DNA from: Labilithrix sp.
GTDB lineage: Bacteria > Myxococcota_A > Polyangia > Polyangiales > Polyangiaceae
Reading direction: 5' to 3'
Length of the DNA: 64,000 nt
Assembly: GCA_019637155.1 (NCBI GenBank)
Contig: JAHBWE010000004.1
Coordinates: 372,001 to 436,000, forward strand
The translations under genes and the position numbers were made by a program. The notes under the pieces are model-generated. The model worked only from the letters and a program-made list of their open reading frames with translations. It was not told where the DNA came from and did not search any database. Positions 48,671 to 58,228 of the stretch are shown here, in pieces. Within the stretch, counting starts at the first letter, position 1. Each line of letters opens with the position of its first letter.

Positions 48671-49389
48671 GGCTTGATGACTTGTGTGCCCGGCGGCGGC
48701 ACGAGCGTGAAGGCGTCGGGAGGGATCGGGATGTTGACCTTCGGCTCCGTGAAGTCGAAGCGGTTGCGGTTGCCCTGCGCGTCGACGATGAGCGCGCGCC
48801 GCACGTGGAAGGTGGAGGCGTCGACGTAGAAGAGGACCTTCGTGTACGCGGCGGTCTCCTTCTTCGGGCTGCCGACGAGGACCTGGCCGCCCGGGAACTG
48901 CATCGCGGCGCCGTCGTACATCACGAAGCTGAACGCGTCGGCGAGCTTGCCGGTGCCGGTGAGGAACGACAGCGCGGCCGGGTACTGCGACTTGTCGATC
49001 GCCTGCTCGAAGAGCTGCTTGTTCGCGGCCTCGTACACCTTCAGGATCGTGCCGTCGGAGACGACGCGGTTGCCGGCGGGCGTCTCGTAGTCCCACGCCA
49101 TCTTGCCCGGCTTCGAGAAGAGGACCTTGCCCTTCGAGTCCTTCGTGATGTTGTGCGACTTGACGAAGAACTGCTGCGTGAAGGGGCTCGAGAAGGAGGT
49201 CGTCCCGTCGTAGAACGCCTGCACCTTCGCGACCGTCGCGTCCGTCGTCGCCTGCGGCGCGGGCTGGGGCGCGGGCGGAGCGGGGGCCGGGGCCGGCGCG
49301 GGGGCTGCCTGCTGTGCGTCGGCGGGCGACGTGAGCGCCGCGACGGCGGCGAGGGCGAGGGCAGCGACGAACGAAGCGGTGCGGGCCAT
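48667..49389 (-). CDS. lolA: Outer-membrane lipoprotein carrier protein LolA
   Basis: 240 residues, ATG 49389. Signal peptide FVAALALAAVAALTSPADA, a Pro/Ala-rich spacer (APAPAPAPAPPAPQPAP), then a LolA domain: QQFFVKSHNITKDSKGKVLFSKPGKMAWDYE, split over the conserved R/K-P-G-x-x-W-x-Y core, and later VLFYVDASTFHVRRALIVDAQGNRNRFDF. LolA takes lipoproteins from LolCDE and carries them through the periplasm to LolB. Given the many lipoproteins in this window, a strong Lol pathway is expected. The next gene overlaps its stop. Confidence 0.9.
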   Translation of the reverse strand: MARTASFVAALALAAVAALTSPADAQQAAPAPAPAPAPPAPQPAPQATTDATVAKVQAFYDGTTSFSSPFTQQFFVKSHNITKDSKGKVLFSKPGKMAWDYETPAGNRVVSDGTILKVYEAANKQLFEQAIDKSQYPAALSFLTGTGKLADAFSFVMYDGAAMQFPGGQVLVGSPKKETAAYTKVLFYVDASTFHVRRALIVDAQGNRNRFDFTEPKVNIPIPPDAFTLVPPPGTQVIKP

Positions 49390-49411
49390 GAAGACGTCTC
49401 CGAGGGAAAGC

Positions 49412-49981
49412 CTATCTATTGGACGAACGAGCGCCGCGCAATATTGCCTGTAAAGCTGGCTTTGCATTCGCCCGGCCGGAGAAGCCGCGAGCGGGACCGT
49501 TCGCTCCAAGCAGTGGAGATCCCTGCAGATGCGTGACGGCGATGGCGAGCGCGTCGGCGGCGTCGGAGCGCGGCGCCTCCGGGAGCCCGAGCACGACGCG
49601 GACCATCTGCGCGACCTGCGTCTTGTCGGCGCGGCCCGCGCCTGCGACGGTGCGCTTCACCCGCGCGGGGGCGTACTCGAACGACTCGATCCCAGCGCGC
49701 GTGCAGACGAGGAGCGCGACCCCGCGCGCGTGCCCGAGCTTCGCCGCCGCGGACGCGTCCTTCGCGAAGAAGAGCGTCTCGATGCTCGCCTGCGACGGCT
49801 TGTAGCGCGCGATGACCTCGACGAGCGCGCGCTCGATCGCGACGAGCCGATCGCCGAGCTCGCCGACCTTGTCGACGTCACAGACCCCGTGCGCGACGTG
49901 CGAGAGCCGCGTCCCGTTCTTCGCGACGATGCCCCACCCGAAGTGACGCGTCCCGGGATCGAGGCCGAGGACGACGTTCAC
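49412..49981 (-). CDS. ruvC: Crossover junction endodeoxyribonuclease RuvC
   Basis: About 189 residues from GTG 49981 (an ATG at 50026 would add 15 Arg-rich residues). Holliday-junction resolvase motifs: VLGLDPGTRHFGWGIV with the first catalytic Asp, IETLFFAKDASAAAKLGHARGVALL with the Glu, and DAADALAIAVTHLQ with the two late Asp residues. It cuts four-way junctions symmetrically in recombinational repair. The YebC/PmpR-family gene lies just upstream on the same strand, the usual neighbour of ruvC. RuvAB are not in the window. Confidence 0.94.
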   Translation of the reverse strand: MNVVLGLDPGTRHFGWGIVAKNGTRLSHVAHGVCDVDKVGELGDRLVAIERALVEVIARYKPSQASIETLFFAKDASAAAKLGHARGVALLVCTRAGIESFEYAPARVKRTVAGAGRADKTQVAQMVRVVLGLPEAPRSDAADALAIAVTHLQGSPLLGANGPARGFSGRANAKPALQAILRGARSSNR

Positions 49982-50047
49982 GCGGCTCCCGCGCGCGACG
50001 CCCGTGCGCCGCGCACGCCCGCCCATCGAGCGGGCGCGGCGCGGAGG

Positions 50048-50797
50048 TCACGACTGGTGCGCATCCATGTCCTCGTCGGACACGTCGAAGTCGGCGTACA
50101 CGTTCGCGACGTCGTCGTGATCGTCGAGCGCGTCGACCAGCTTGAGGAGCTTCTGCGCGTCGTCGCCGGTGACCGACTTCGTGGCTTTCGGGAAAAACGC
50201 GAGACTTGATTCCTTCACCGCGACGTTCGCCTTCTCGAGCGCGTCGAGCACGGCGTTGAGCGCGTCGGGCGCGGTGGTGACGGTCCAGGTCTCCCCCGCG
50301 TCGGTGTAGTCGTCGGCGCCGGCGCCGACCGCGATCTCCATCAGCTGGTCCTCCGTCGCGGCGGACTTGTCGAGGAGGATGGCGCCCTTGCGATCGAACG
50401 CCCACGCCGCGGTGCCGGCGCTGCCGAGCACGCCGCCGTGCTTCTCGAAGATCTTCCGGATCTCTGCGACCGTCCGGTTGCGGTTGTCGGTCGTCCCCTC
50501 GACGAGGTAGAGGACGCCGCCCACGCCGGTGCCTTCGTACAGGACCTCGTCGACGGGGGGTCCTTCGATCTCGCCGGTGCCGCGCTTCACCGCGTTCTTG
50601 ATCGTGTCGCCCGGCATCGACTTCGCCTTCGCGTCGGCGATCGCCTTCCGGAGGCGCGGGTTGTTCTCGGGGACGCCGCCGCCGAGGCGCGCGGCGACGG
50701 TCAGCTCTTTGATGAGCTTCGTGAAGAGCTTGCCGCGTTTTGCATCGACGACACCTTTCGTGTGCTTGATCGTCGCCCACTTGGAATGGCCGCTCAT
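50048..50797 (-). CDS. YebC/PmpR-family transcriptional regulator
   Basis: 249 residues with the full YebC signature: SGHSKWATIKHTKGVVDAKRGKLFTKLIKEL at the N-terminus, then NPRLRKAIADAKAKSMPGDTIKNAVKRGTGE. Three domains are expected (N-terminal helical, alpha/beta, C-terminal). Family members act as DNA-binding regulators, and some as translation factors relieving ribosome stalling at polyproline (TACO1-like). It lies directly upstream of ruvC on the same strand, an arrangement conserved across bacteria. An acidic C-terminus (DVSDEDMDAHQS) is typical. Confidence 0.95.
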   Translation of the reverse strand: MSGHSKWATIKHTKGVVDAKRGKLFTKLIKELTVAARLGGGVPENNPRLRKAIADAKAKSMPGDTIKNAVKRGTGEIEGPPVDEVLYEGTGVGGVLYLVEGTTDNRNRTVAEIRKIFEKHGGVLGSAGTAAWAFDRKGAILLDKSAATEDQLMEIAVGAGADDYTDAGETWTVTTAPDALNAVLDALEKANVAVKESSLAFFPKATKSVTGDDAQKLLKLVDALDDHDDVANVYADFDVSDEDMDAHQS

Positions 50798-50866
50798 GCT
50801 TACGGACCGTAATGAAAGGTCTTTCCGGCTTCAATTACTTTGCCGAACCCTCGCGTGCGAGGCACA

Positions 50867-52003
50867 TTGAACGATGTGCTGCCCCGGGTCGTCGGCGGGT
50901 GCGCCAGCCTCTTCCTGATCGCGTGTCGTCCGAGCGAGGCGCCGCCGCCGCCCGAGCCGGACGACGCGGTGACGGCGCCGGAGCCCGAGCCGGAGCCGAA
51001 GGCGGTCGAGCCTGCGCCGAAGCGCGTCGTCGTCGTGACGATCGACGGCGTGCGCTGGGAGGACGTCCTCGGCGCGACGCCGGAGACGTCGACGCTCGCG
51101 ATGCCGAACCTGCACCGCCTCGTCAAGGAGCGCGGCGCCGCGTTCGGCGGGGCCGACTGTCCGTACGAGGTCCGGACCCACGGATCGGTGAACGTCTCGT
51201 TGCCCGGCTACCTCGAGATCTTCACCGGCAAGCCGACCGCGTGCACGCACAACTACTGCCCGGGTCCGGACGTGGACACGTTCGTCGACGAGGCGCAGAA
51301 GAGCTCCGCGCGCGCCGGCGACGTCGCGGTGTTCGCCTCGTGGGACCGCTACGGCTACGCGAGCGCGCGCGATCGCAAGGGCGTCGTGATGTCCGCCGGC
51401 GCGCGCACGACCACGCTCTCCTTCGCGAAGGAGGACGCGAAGATCAAGTCGCTCCTCGCCTTCGGCGCCGCCCACGCGGGCTACCCGGGGTGGGGGGACT
51501 ACCGCCAGGACGTGCATACTGCACGCATCGCGCTGCGGTACCTCGAGACGAAGACGCCGCGGCTCCTCGTCGTCGGCCTCGGCGACGCGGACGAGCAAGC
51601 CCATCGCGGCGACGTCGCCGGCTACAAGCGCGCGATCGCGCGGTCGGACGACTTCCTCGGCGACCTCGAGCGCACGCTCGCGCGGATGGGGCCCGAGGGC
51701 GAGCGCACCGCGGTCCTCGTCACGACCGATCACGGCCGCGCGCGCTCGCTCTTTCGGCACGGCGCGAGCCAGCCCGAGTCCGGCCGCGTCTTCGTCGCCG
51801 CGTGGGGCGCCGGGATCGCGAGCCAGGGCGTCGCGTGCGCGCCGGAGGACCTCGAGCTCACACACGTGGCCGGCGCGGTCCGCGCGCTCCTCGAGATCGA
51901 GAGCGCGGAGCCGGCCGGCCCGCTCGCGGAGGCGCTCGGTCTTCCGAGCGCCTCTCGGACAGCGCTGCTTACTTCGGACCCGGCGTCGCGCAGCGTCCGT
52001 TGA
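50867..52003 (+). CDS. Alkaline-phosphatase-superfamily lipoprotein
   Basis: About 378 residues from TTG 50867 (GTG at 50876 or TTG at 50840 are alternatives; a GAGG lies before 50867). Signal with LFLIAC lipobox and a Pro/Glu linker. Superfamily features: VVVTIDGVRWEDVLG (metal Asp), HGSVNVSLPGYLEIFTGKP (nucleophile Ser/Thr region), LGDADEQAHRGD (metal ligands) and VLVTTDHGRA (late Asp-His). It probably hydrolyses phosphate or sulfate esters at the cell surface. Converges on the next gene with a 35-base overlap of 3' ends. Confidence 0.85.
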   Translation: MNDVLPRVVGGCASLFLIACRPSEAPPPPEPDDAVTAPEPEPEPKAVEPAPKRVVVVTIDGVRWEDVLGATPETSTLAMPNLHRLVKERGAAFGGADCPYEVRTHGSVNVSLPGYLEIFTGKPTACTHNYCPGPDVDTFVDEAQKSSARAGDVAVFASWDRYGYASARDRKGVVMSAGARTTTLSFAKEDAKIKSLLAFGAAHAGYPGWGDYRQDVHTARIALRYLETKTPRLLVVGLGDADEQAHRGDVAGYKRAIARSDDFLGDLERTLARMGPEGERTAVLVTTDHGRARSLFRHGASQPESGRVFVAAWGAGIASQGVACAPEDLELTHVAGAVRALLEIESAEPAGPLAEALGLPSASRTALLTSDPASRSVR

Positions 52004-54383
52004 TGCACTGGTAGTTCGGGTTGTTGCAGCAGTCGGTCGTGACGCTGCACCGCTCGAACTCCTGCGCGCAGATCGGGACGACGTTGCTGCAGACGAGCGC
52101 GCCGCTCGCGTTGGGACGGCAGAAGCCGCCGCAGCACTCGTCGCCCGACTCGCAGCCGTTGCCGTCGTCCTTGCACGGATCGACGACCCAGTAGCCGCGC
52201 ATGTTGCCGGCGAGGAGCTCCTGCGCGGGGAGGTAGAACGCGGGGTGGCTCGGATCGGTCCCCGGCGGTGCGTTCAGATCGATCGCCGCGACCCAGAGCT
52301 TCTTCGTCGTCGGCTCGGTCGTGAGGTCGTGGTAGCGCGGGTCGCTCCAGAACGGGTTCTGCGTCGCGACGTTGCCGTAGAGGCGGCGGCTCGTGAAGAC
52401 GACCCACGCGTAGCCGCCGGAGGGGACCGGGTTCACGGTCGGCTCGTAGTTGAGCGTCTCGTCCGCGCCGTCCTCGTGGCCGGAGCCGGCGGGGCCGCTC
52501 GGCAGGTAGCCCTTGCCGTTCAGCTTGTCGAGGCGCGTCGCGATCGGCGTGCCGGCGACGTTGGTGTGGGCCCACCAGAGCTCGGCGTGCGTGCCGTGGT
52601 CGCGGCGGTAGACCCGGTCCGGATCGAGCGGCTTCGAGAAGTCGTTGTCGACGTGACCGTTCGTGTCCTGCCGCGAGCGCGTGCCGCCGTAGTCGCGGCC
52701 GTTGTATTCGGTCTCGACGTGGAAGACGACGGCGTCGTTCGTCGGGAGGAACGCGGGATAGAGCGCGGAGTGCTCTTCGTTCGGCGGCGTGTAGATGTGC
52801 TTGACCGGACCGAACGTGCTCGTCGCCTTGTCGAACGTCGCGTACGCGAGCGAGCGCTTGTCGGCGAAGGGAGCGCCGCCGCCGGCGAACGTCGTGAACG
52901 CGAGGCCCTTGCCGTCGGGAGAGAACGCGGGGAACGCGGCGCGGAGGCTCCCCGGCCAGCCCGCCGTCGTGATCTTCTCCGGCTCCTTCGTGCCGCCGCC
53001 GCTGGCGACGCGCCAGAGGCTGTTGCCCGGCTGTCCTTCGCCGGAGCCGGTCGAGCCGTCGGCGCTGCTCGAGTCGTTGAAGAACATCGTGCCGTCGGGG
53101 TAGATCGCCGGCCACGCGTACGGCGCCTGCACGATCGAGGGATCGCCGGCCGAGCCTTCGGGGCTCATCACCGTCTCGGCGCTCGGCGTCTGGGTGAGGT
53201 CGTAGGTCGAGAACTTCCGCTGCCCGCCGGTACCGCGCTGCGTGATGAGCGCGGACCCGTTCGCGGCGACGGAGTGGCAGACCCGGCAGTAGCTCACGTC
53301 GCCGTCGCCGCCGGCGACGAGGATCGGATCGGTCGAGCCGCCGCGCACGCCGAGCGTCGCGCCGCCGAACGGCTCCTTCACGCCGGGGGTCGAGGTGAGC
53401 GCGCCGTCGTGGTTCTTCGCGAGCCTCGTGCCGTACGAGTTGTAATAGACGATGCCCTTGAGCGGCGCGGACGCGACCTTCCACTTCACCTTGAGCGGGC
53501 CGTACGCGACGCCGTCCTTCGCGAAGGTGAGGGTGATCTCGACCTCCTCGCCCTGGTTCGACGACAGCATCTGCTTCCACGCCGCCTGCGAGATCGGGTG
53601 GTTCTTGAACGGGCCGGTGGGGGCGTTCTTGGCGTAGAAGCCTTCGTAGTCGAACGCGTCCTCTTTGATCTTGATCGAGAGCGCGTCGTAGTCGCCCTTG
53701 TCGCCGGGCTTCCACATCAGGAGCGGCGCGAGGATGCCGCGCGGCCACACCGTGCCGTCGTACGGATAGAGGAGCGTGAGGTTCGGATCGGCGACCGGCG
53801 ATCCGTGGAGGACGTCGATGTTGGCCTGACTGACGGAGCCGCCCGGAGGATCGCCGCCGACGCCGCCGTTGCCGCCCGCGCCGCCGCCGGCGTCCGGGCT
53901 CGTCGCGCCGCCGTTCTCCACCACCTTGAGCCGCACGGTGATCTTCGCGCGCGCGGTCTGACCTTCGTACGTCGCCGTGATCGTCGCGCTGCCGCCGACC
54001 GCGCCCGACGCGGTGAAGAGGCCCGTCGTGAGCGCGATCGTCCCGATCTCGCCGCGGTCGATCGCCCACGACGCCGGGATCTCCTGGCCCGAGCTGATGA
54101 TGCGCGCTCGGAATTGGGTGGTCGGCATCGGCGACCCGACGACGGCGTCGAGCGTCTGCTCCGCGGGGACGATCTCGATCGGCGATCCGATCGGCGCGCC
54201 GTCCTGACCGCCGCTCGACGTGCTGCTGCTGATGAGCGGCGGGTTGCCGGACGATCCGTCTCCGCCGTCTTCGTTGCCGTTCCCGCTGCTCGTCCCGAAC
54301 TGGCTCCCCTCGCTCGAGCCGCACGCGGCAGCGATGGCGAGCGACATGGATCCGAGCACATAGGCCAAGTGAATTCTGCGCAT
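51969..54383 (-). CDS. Large lipoprotein with beta-propeller and CxxCH motif
   Basis: 804 residues. Lipobox AIAAACGSS, a Gly/Asp/Asn-rich spacer, then a Big-2-like Ig domain (IEIVPAEQTLDAVVG) and a propeller of TolB type (PAIYPDGTMFFND, AFPAFSPDGKGLAFTTF, YPAFLPTNDAVVFHV). Near residue 367 SYCRVCHSVAANGS is a C-x2-CH heme-c-type motif. The C-terminus is a Cys-knot-like module (DECCGGFC, TTDCCNNPNYQC). It resembles myxobacterial proteins with cytochrome-like CRVCH inserts. Electron transfer is possible, but no axial ligand can be proved. Confidence 0.75.
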   Translation of the reverse strand: MRRIHLAYVLGSMSLAIAAACGSSEGSQFGTSSGNGNEDGGDGSSGNPPLISSSTSSGGQDGAPIGSPIEIVPAEQTLDAVVGSPMPTTQFRARIISSGQEIPASWAIDRGEIGTIALTTGLFTASGAVGGSATITATYEGQTARAKITVRLKVVENGGATSPDAGGGAGGNGGVGGDPPGGSVSQANIDVLHGSPVADPNLTLLYPYDGTVWPRGILAPLLMWKPGDKGDYDALSIKIKEDAFDYEGFYAKNAPTGPFKNHPISQAAWKQMLSSNQGEEVEITLTFAKDGVAYGPLKVKWKVASAPLKGIVYYNSYGTRLAKNHDGALTSTPGVKEPFGGATLGVRGGSTDPILVAGGDGDVSYCRVCHSVAANGSALITQRGTGGQRKFSTYDLTQTPSAETVMSPEGSAGDPSIVQAPYAWPAIYPDGTMFFNDSSSADGSTGSGEGQPGNSLWRVASGGGTKEPEKITTAGWPGSLRAAFPAFSPDGKGLAFTTFAGGGAPFADKRSLAYATFDKATSTFGPVKHIYTPPNEEHSALYPAFLPTNDAVVFHVETEYNGRDYGGTRSRQDTNGHVDNDFSKPLDPDRVYRRDHGTHAELWWAHTNVAGTPIATRLDKLNGKGYLPSGPAGSGHEDGADETLNYEPTVNPVPSGGYAWVVFTSRRLYGNVATQNPFWSDPRYHDLTTEPTTKKLWVAAIDLNAPPGTDPSHPAFYLPAQELLAGNMRGYWVVDPCKDDGNGCESGDECCGGFCRPNASGALVCSNVVPICAQEFERCSVTTDCCNNPNYQCINGRCATPGPK

Positions 54384-54463
54384 GGCAGAAAGATACAGCT
54401 CTAGCGGTTGTCCCCAGCGTCACCCGAACAGGTGCGGCGACAATGAGTAGGTCGAGGTCGGAG

Positions 54464-57400
54464 CTAAGGCGCGGGCGGCTTCACGCGCGTGCTGGCGCGG
54501 AAGGCGTCGTCGGCGTGGTGGGCGGCGGTGACGAAGGCCTCGTACTTGTCGCGCGGGACGGTGCCGGTGACGACGTCGAGGGTGAAGTCCTCCTCCATCG
54601 ACGTGCCGGTGACGTTGATCTTCCGCGTCGCGCTGAAGAGCGGGCCCTTCGCGTCGAAGGGGCCCGGCACGCGCGCGATCTGCGCCTTCGCGGGGAGCTC
54701 GACGCGGCGGCGGACGTGGTACTGCGTCGCGCGGTTGATCGCGAGCGCGCTCTCGCGTGCGGCTTGCGACGCGTACGTCGACGAGAGCGTCGTCACGAAC
54801 GGGCGCGGGAAGACGTAGTGCACCGGATCGAGCCCCGGCAGGATCCACGCGCGCGTCTCCGGCTTCGTGCCCTCGACCTGCGCGTACGCCGGCGCGGTGA
54901 GGTCGGCGCGGATCGCGACCTGCCAGCTGCCCTCGGTGGACGAGAGCTCCACCTTCTCCACCGTCGCGAACGGCACCCAGCCGAGCGCGACGCCGCGGAG
55001 CGCGCGGTCGCGCTCCACGCCGACGATCCGGACGAGCGCCTCGGCGAGGTTCTGCGCGGTGTTGCCGCGGAGGAGGACCGTGATCGTCCCCTTCGCGTCG
55101 CCCTTGTCGTCGACCGTGAGGCGGATGTCGATCTCGTCGCGCTCGATCTCGTCGCCGATCGTGGGGAGCGGCGCGATGCGGCCGTCGGGCCAGAGCGCGT
55201 TGCGGCCGCGGAGCTCCGGCGAGATGCGGCCCGCGGGGAGCGGCGGTCCCGCGACGTCGGCGTCGATCCACACGTCGACCGCGCCGCCCGGCGCCTTCGG
55301 ATCGGGGACGTGCGCGATCGCGAGGGGATGGAGGAAGCGCCCGAAGTGAGGCGGGAACGACACGCTCTCCGAGAACGGATCGTTCTCCGCGACCGCGATG
55401 TCCGTCTTCACGCCGAGCTCGCGCAGCGCGTGCACGATGAGCCAGGTGCGGCTCCCTTCGTGCGTGACGAGGATGTTGCGCGCGGTCATGCCGTGGTTGC
55501 CGCCGCGACCGAGATCGAGGTCGGACAGCACCATCCCGTTCGCCTCCTTCACCGCCTGGCCCGAGGCCGCGACGATGCGGTCGACGAGCTCGCGCGACGG
55601 CGCCGCGCCGCGGGCCGCCTCGCGCGCCCACTGCGAGACCTCGGGCGACGGCGACTCGAGCGACGCGATCGTCTCGCGGAGGCCGCGCGCGACGTCGTCC
55701 CACGTCGCGGTCGAGAAGCTGATCCCGACGCTGCGGTCCATCTTCGCGACGCCGGCCTCGAGGCGGCGCACCGCGCGGTCCTTCATCTTCCAGACGAGGA
55801 CCTTGCGATCGCCCTCCGTCGCCTCCTCCGCCTTGCCGAGGAGCGGGTGCGTCCAGAGCGTGCTCTTCACCGCGGTCGGGTAGCGGAGCTCGATCGTCGC
55901 GTCGTGCACGGCGGTGCGCTCCGGCAAGAGGTCCGGCGTGTCGATCCCGACGTTGCCGGTCTCGTTCGGGATCCCCCAGCCTTCGTAGATCGCCTCGACC
56001 GCGTCGCCGGCCTCGAGCTGCGAGAGGTCCGCGTGCGACTGCGCCGCGCGCGGCGTCGGGTCGGGCAGGAGGACGCGGCCGTCCTTCTTGAAGATGCGAC
56101 GGCGGAGGATGCGGACGTTGTCGCGGCCGTAGAGCATCGGCCCCGCGGCCTGCGCGTTCGACTCGACGTCGGTCGTGCCCATCACGCGACGGACATCGAA
56201 GACGGTGAAGCGCACGAGGCCGTTCGGCGCGACGTCGTAGCGCTCGCGGTGGACGAGGACCGCGGTCGCGGCGTTGGCGAGCGCGGCGCCGAGGCTCGCG
56301 TCGTTCACCGCCTTCTCCGCGACGCCGTCGAACTGGCGGATCGGATCGTCGCCCGAGTCGCGGAGGATGCCGGGCAGCGCGGAGGGAGCGTCGCGCGCGG
56401 ACGGCGCGAGGCGGAGGAGGTCGTCGGTCTTCGTCTTCGCGGCGTAGAGCGACGAGAGCGCGCGATCGCCCGGGTTCATCTGCGCGAGCAGCTTCGTCGC
56501 GCGGCCGAGGTCGCCGGCCTCGAGCGCGCTCCGCGTCGACAGCGAGAGATAGAGCTGGCTCGTGCCGGCGAGGGCGCGGAGCCGCTCGAGCTCCCGCTCC
56601 GCGCCCGCGCGATCGCCGACCGCGACGAGGGCGCGATGGCAGGCGAGGCTCGAGCGATCGGGGACCCGCGCGCTGCAGTCGAAGGCGACGAGGTCCTTGC
56701 CGGTGCGCTCCTCGGTGACGCGCTCGGTGTCGACGATGAGCGCGGTCGTCGCGAGCGGCCCCTTCGCGCGATCGAACGCGGCGCGCGCGCGATCGTAGAG
56801 CGACTCGCGGCCCGCGACCTGCGCCTCGAACGCGTCGAGGAGCGCGGGGACGGAGGGCTTCGTCTTCGCGCGCAGCGCGTCGAGATCGGTGAGCGCCTCG
56901 ATGTTCGCCTCGGCGCGGCCGCGGCGCGCGCCGGCGAGGACGGCGTGCTCGAGGACGGCCTCCCACGATTGTGGGAACGTCTCGAGGACGCGCTCGTAGG
57001 CGGAGCGCGCGCGCTCCTGCGACTTCACGCTCGGGAGATCGCGCGCGGCGCGGACCGCGCGCCCGTACACGAGCAGCACGTCGGGCGACGTCGACGGGGC
57101 GGCGACGCTCGCGGCGAGGAGGCTCTCCGCTCGCGCCGGCTCGTTGCCGGCGAGGGCGCCGAGCGCGATCGCGATCCGCTCGGGCTCGGTCCGGGGATCG
57201 GGAGAGGGCTCGATCGGCGTGACCTTGCTCACGGTCGAAGCGGCGACGTCGCCGGGCTTGAGCGCCCACACCGGGAGCGGATGGCCCTTCGCGTTCCACG
57301 CGCCGATCTCGACGTTCTCGAAGTCCTGCTCCATGCCGACGCGCACCGCGAGGCGGAGGCGCCCCTTCGTCGCGTCCATCTTCGCGAAGCGCGGGACCGT

Positions 57401-58228
57401 GCGTCCGCCGAGCGCGTGCGGGCGCTGGATGACGACGGCGCCGCCGGCGCGCATCACCGCGGCGGACGAGGAGCGGAGCCCGACGCCGATCGTGCCGCGC
57501 TCGGGGACCGCGACGTCGACGATGACCTCGCGCACGCCGAGGACGGGCGTCTCCGCGTAGAGCGGGAGGTAACAGCCGAAGGCGGAGACCTTCATCGGCC
57601 GCACGCGCGGGATGAAGGGGCCCGGCCCCGGCACCTCGGCCGGGAGCGCGCCCGGCTTGTCGAAGAGCGCGGGCTCGCTCGCGGCGCTCACGTTCATCCA
57701 CGCGACGGGGCCGGCGAGCTGCGCGCTGCGAGCGCACCCCGTCATGTCGCGGAGCTTGTCCGCCGCGGCGGCGTCGCCCTTGCGCTCCGCGATCGTGAGG
57801 CGCGCGCGCGCGACGAGGCCGCGCACGAACGGGCCCTCCGCGCCGGCGGCGATCTTCGCGAGACGGTCGTCGATCGCGCCGCCCGCGCGCGCGAGGTCGT
57901 CGGGCCGGACGCGGTCGACGAGCGCGCTCGACGACGACGACTGCACGAACGCGGCGACGTCGCGGTGCACGAGCGCGTCGAGCGCCGCCATCGCGACCGA
58001 CACGCTGGTGGGGTTCTCCGGCGATCGCGCGGCGCCCTCGAGCGCGCGGAGGTACATGTCCGCGGCCTTGGCCTGATCGCCGCCCGCCTCTTCGTGGAAC
58101 GCGGCGACGAGCGGGGTCGCGACGTCGGCGTCGCCGCGCGGCGCCTTCACGTCGCGCGGACCGCCGCACGCGGCGAGGAGGAGGAGCGGCGCGAGGCCCT
58201 TGGCGAGGAAGGAGAGGCGCATGTTCAC
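54464..58228 (-). CDS. DUF3857-type giant lipoprotein with degenerate transglutaminase domain
   Basis: About 1254 residues from GTG 58228 (ATG at 58222 also fits), overlapping the upstream paralogue's stop (GTGA). Lipobox LLLLAACGG. The N-terminal half has helical TPR-like repeats (AYERVLETFPQSWEAVLEHA). Then come a DUF3857-like beta region (TVFDVRRVMGTTDVESNAQ, GRVLLPDP) and a transglutaminase-like helix TWLIVHALRELGVKTDIAVAE. Where the upstream paralogue has the GDCDD nucleophile this protein reads THEGSRT, so the thiol is absent. A structural or binding partner of the upstream protein is likely. Confidence 0.8.
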   Translation of the reverse strand: MNMRLSFLAKGLAPLLLLAACGGPRDVKAPRGDADVATPLVAAFHEEAGGDQAKAADMYLRALEGAARSPENPTSVSVAMAALDALVHRDVAAFVQSSSSSALVDRVRPDDLARAGGAIDDRLAKIAAGAEGPFVRGLVARARLTIAERKGDAAAADKLRDMTGCARSAQLAGPVAWMNVSAASEPALFDKPGALPAEVPGPGPFIPRVRPMKVSAFGCYLPLYAETPVLGVREVIVDVAVPERGTIGVGLRSSSAAVMRAGGAVVIQRPHALGGRTVPRFAKMDATKGRLRLAVRVGMEQDFENVEIGAWNAKGHPLPVWALKPGDVAASTVSKVTPIEPSPDPRTEPERIAIALGALAGNEPARAESLLAASVAAPSTSPDVLLVYGRAVRAARDLPSVKSQERARSAYERVLETFPQSWEAVLEHAVLAGARRGRAEANIEALTDLDALRAKTKPSVPALLDAFEAQVAGRESLYDRARAAFDRAKGPLATTALIVDTERVTEERTGKDLVAFDCSARVPDRSSLACHRALVAVGDRAGAERELERLRALAGTSQLYLSLSTRSALEAGDLGRATKLLAQMNPGDRALSSLYAAKTKTDDLLRLAPSARDAPSALPGILRDSGDDPIRQFDGVAEKAVNDASLGAALANAATAVLVHRERYDVAPNGLVRFTVFDVRRVMGTTDVESNAQAAGPMLYGRDNVRILRRRIFKKDGRVLLPDPTPRAAQSHADLSQLEAGDAVEAIYEGWGIPNETGNVGIDTPDLLPERTAVHDATIELRYPTAVKSTLWTHPLLGKAEEATEGDRKVLVWKMKDRAVRRLEAGVAKMDRSVGISFSTATWDDVARGLRETIASLESPSPEVSQWAREAARGAAPSRELVDRIVAASGQAVKEANGMVLSDLDLGRGGNHGMTARNILVTHEGSRTWLIVHALRELGVKTDIAVAENDPFSESVSFPPHFGRFLHPLAIAHVPDPKAPGGAVDVWIDADVAGPPLPAGRISPELRGRNALWPDGRIAPLPTIGDEIERDEIDIRLTVDDKGDAKGTITVLLRGNTAQNLAEALVRIVGVERDRALRGVALGWVPFATVEKVELSSTEGSWQVAIRADLTAPAYAQVEGTKPETRAWILPGLDPVHYVFPRPFVTTLSSTYASQAARESALAINRATQYHVRRRVELPAKAQIARVPGPFDAKGPLFSATRKINVTGTSMEEDFTLDVVTGTVPRDKYEAFVTAAHHADDAFRASTRVKPPAP

